NCBI GenBank assembly: GCA_903868205.1 | Contig: CAIPUJ010000011.1 | Span: 1 to 5,094, forward strand | Direction: 5' to 3' | Source: an uncultured bacterium | Lineage (GTDB): Bacteria; Patescibacteriota; Minisyncoccia; Phycocordibacterales; GWA1-40-21 | Length of the DNA: 5,094 bases | Notes under the pieces: generated by a model | The model's input: the letters and a program-made list of their open reading frames with translations, nothing else | Database searches by the model: none | What the model was told of the DNA's origin: nothing | Translations under genes and position numbers: made by a program | Shown here: piece by piece, positions 3,638-5,094 of the stretch | How positions within the stretch are numbered: the first letter of the stretch is position 1 | Layout: every line of letters starts with the position of its first letter

Positions 3638-5035
3638 CTATAAACTCAAAGTATCAATGTCCTTCTCAAATTGTACAGCTCTGTCAGCAACCTGCTTACC
3701 ATATCCATATTTACTATACATATATGTACTTAGACGGCTTCCCTTCAAACTTAAACCTCCATAATATTTTGAAGCTGAACAAGCCCAGATATCGGTCTTC
3801 TTTGTAAATGCAGTTTTACAAATCGCCTGAGCATCTTTTATATACAAAGCTGTTCCAACGAAAGCATCTCTACTAATAAATGGTGATGGTACAGAAGACC
3901 CTACAACAGCCCCCACACGATTTTTATATCCAGTTGCGGTTCCAATATTCCACCATGTACTCGGCATAAACTGTGCAGGACCCATGGCGCCTCCATATTC
4001 ACCATCACTATAAATTGGACATGAAACAGGAGTCTTGTCTGGGTTCAAATTAAGTTCAGACATTATAGCCAAGAAAGAAGGTATTTGAGTTTTACTCATA
4101 ACTGTTCCATTTGTATTTTTTGCACTTTGATTGTAATAACATTTACCAATATTTTTACCTATTAGCCCGTCAACAGAAGTCTCTTGGGTAAGAATCGCCA
4201 AAACTAAAGCAGAACTTACACCAATAGTACTTTCATATGGTTTAACAATTTTAAGAGCTTCACCGAAAGTTAATTCCTGACCACCAACAGTTCTAAACAA
4301 TCTATTACTAATTTGGCTTTTTAATTTTTCTTTATCAGCAATAATTTTCTTATAAGCACTTTCTTGACCTTTTGCTACAGTAAGAATATTTTGTTTTTCT
4401 TTTTTATAAACCTCAAGTTGTCTTTTTTCAGCATCTTGTTCGAACTTCAATTTTTCCTCCTGAACTTTTCTGGTTTCTAAATCTTTCTTCTCAGTTTCTG
4501 ATGTCTTTTTTGTAGTTGTAAGTTCTGATGTTAATTCCCTAAGCTTTTTATCAATAGTTGCATAATTATCTATATCTTTAAAAAGATCAGATAAATCTTG
4601 ACTTGAAAGAGCAATCTCTATTAAAGAAATATTGTTAAGATTATATGTATCTCTAATCATCTTAGAAACAGATTTCTTAATACTCTCCATTCTTGTAGAT
4701 AGCACACCGATATATTGAGTTTTAGTTGTTATGTTTTCTCCGAGCTGTTTTATTTTTGCGGTCCTAGCGTTTATCTCGATCTGCGTGGTATTAATCTTAT
4801 AAGTAATCTCTGCAATACCCTTTTCTAAGTCTGAAGACTGTTTTTGAGTTTTAGACAAAATAGCTTTTTGTTCAACGATATCCCTGTCGCACTGGTCTAA
4901 TATTGCCTGAAGCTCGCTATTAGATTTCCCTTCTACATTTGCATCACAAGAAACAGCCCTGGCTATACCAGAGTTTGTAGCCAGGAAAACAAAGCTAGAT
5001 AAAATCAAAACTGCGAATATTTTTTTCAAAAACAT
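3638..5035 (-). CDS. Secreted PcsB-like coiled-coil protein with C-terminal lytic transglycosylase domain
   Basis: This 465-aa protein is probably an exported peptidoglycan hydrolase. Residues 1-27 form a signal peptide (KK, a hydrophobic core, cleavage after ARA). Residues about 31-245 are a long heptad-rich coiled coil whose middle (128-162, with RDTYNLNNISLIEIALSSQDLSDLF split by a turn) resembles the hinge of PcsB/CwlO-type regulators, which FtsEX activates in other bacteria. Residues about 255-460 are an MltB-like (SLT_2-type) transglycosylase domain. The likely catalytic glutamate is E285 in ILTQETS, and GAMGPAQFMPSTW (349-361) is the signature segment. That domain cleaves glycan strands to 1,6-anhydro-MurNAc ends. 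Cysteines at 299, 339, 406 and 419 could form disulfides outside the membrane. The ATG at 5035 is chosen because the signal peptide starts there. Its stop is 2 nt from the rpmE -35 box. The FtsEX partnership is inferred. Confidence 0.88.
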   Translation of the reverse strand: MFLKKIFAVLILSSFVFLATNSGIARAVSCDANVEGKSNSELQAILDQCDRDIVEQKAILSKTQKQSSDLEKGIAEITYKINTTQIEINARTAKIKQLGENITTKTQYIGVLSTRMESIKKSVSKMIRDTYNLNNISLIEIALSSQDLSDLFKDIDNYATIDKKLRELTSELTTTKKTSETEKKDLETRKVQEEKLKFEQDAEKRQLEVYKKEKQNILTVAKGQESAYKKIIADKEKLKSQISNRLFRTVGGQELTFGEALKIVKPYESTIGVSSALVLAILTQETSVDGLIGKNIGKCYYNQSAKNTNGTVMSKTQIPSFLAIMSELNLNPDKTPVSCPIYSDGEYGGAMGPAQFMPSTWWNIGTATGYKNRVGAVVGSSVPSPFISRDAFVGTALYIKDAQAICKTAFTKKTDIWACSASKYYGGLSLKGSRLSTYMYSKYGYGKQVADRAVQFEKDIDTLSL

Positions 5036-5044
5036 TATATATCT

Positions 5045-5050
5045 ATTTTA
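5045..5050 (-). promoter_or_regulatory. Candidate -10 box of the transglycosylase gene
   Basis: TAAAAT (5 of 6 to consensus) ends 9 nt before the ATG at 5035. The -35 position at 17-bp spacing reads TTCTTT, which is weak. No Shine-Dalgarno sequence lies between it and the ATG; the sequence there is only A and T apart from one G. The short distance again implies a very short leader. Confidence 0.4.
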
Positions 5051-5074
5051 CTACAAAAATGGGAATAAAAGAAA

Positions 5075-5094
5075 GGGGCGAGGTGCTTCGCACC
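5075..5094 (-). terminator. Truncated GC-rich hairpin, possible terminator of an upstream gene
   Basis: GGTGC (5082-5086), TTC and GCACC (5090-5094) form a 5-bp hairpin ending exactly at the window edge. The adjoining GGGGCGA (5075-5081) would extend the stem if TCGCCCC lies just beyond the window. On the minus strand the hairpin is followed by CCCCTTTCTTTTATT, which would suit an intrinsic terminator for a gene further right. The completing arm cannot be seen. Confidence 0.4.

Noticed and set aside
1..5094. CRISPR array, insertion sequence or integrase gene
   Set aside because: No regularly spaced direct repeats and no transposase or recombinase reading frame are present.

Overview
This is a compact, AT-rich bacterial window in which every supported gene lies on the minus strand, so it reads from right to left. 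The genes are a secreted coiled-coil/lytic transglycosylase protein, ribosomal protein L31 (rpmE), peptide chain release factor 1 (prfA), ribosomal protein S2 (rpsB), elongation factor Ts (tsf), a small basic one-helix membrane protein of unknown function, and tRNA-Thr(UGU). A short EF-Ts (195 aa), a short RF1 (330 aa), near-total absence of Shine-Dalgarno sequences, and a PcsB-like/MltB-like fusion beside translation genes all fit a Patescibacteria (Candidate Phyla Radiation, Parcubacteria-like) genome. That assignment is an inference from family features and was not checked by a search. TAA, TAG and TGA all serve as stops, so a standard bacterial code fits.

Layout from right to left: 5045-5094 holds a promoter-like -10 and the truncated arm of a GC-rich hairpin. 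The cell-wall hydrolase occupies 3638-5035. rpmE (3384-3599) has its own well-formed promoter and ends in a strong intrinsic terminator (3337-3373). A 138-nt structured element (B, 3190-3327) comes next, then prfA (2181-3173), rpsB (1423-2133), tsf (782-1369) and the small membrane protein (398-778). A promoter overlapping that last gene's stop codon leads into a 134-nt structured element (A, 237-370), then tRNA-Thr (125-200) with its terminator (97-122). The leftmost ~95 bases hold an inverted, interrupted copy of the 3' end of the same tRNA.

Functionally this is a translation cluster: a large-subunit protein, a small-subunit protein, an elongation factor, a termination factor and a tRNA, next to one envelope gene.

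Two things stand out. First, elements A and B share nearly identical termini and an extended -10 directly upstream. Their interiors differ in sequence but fold the same way, with compensatory base changes in several helices, which suggests a structured RNA family that I do not recognise. Second, five genes have a -10-like hexamer only 7-12 nt before the ATG and no convincing ribosome binding site, which suggests leaderless or nearly leaderless mRNAs.
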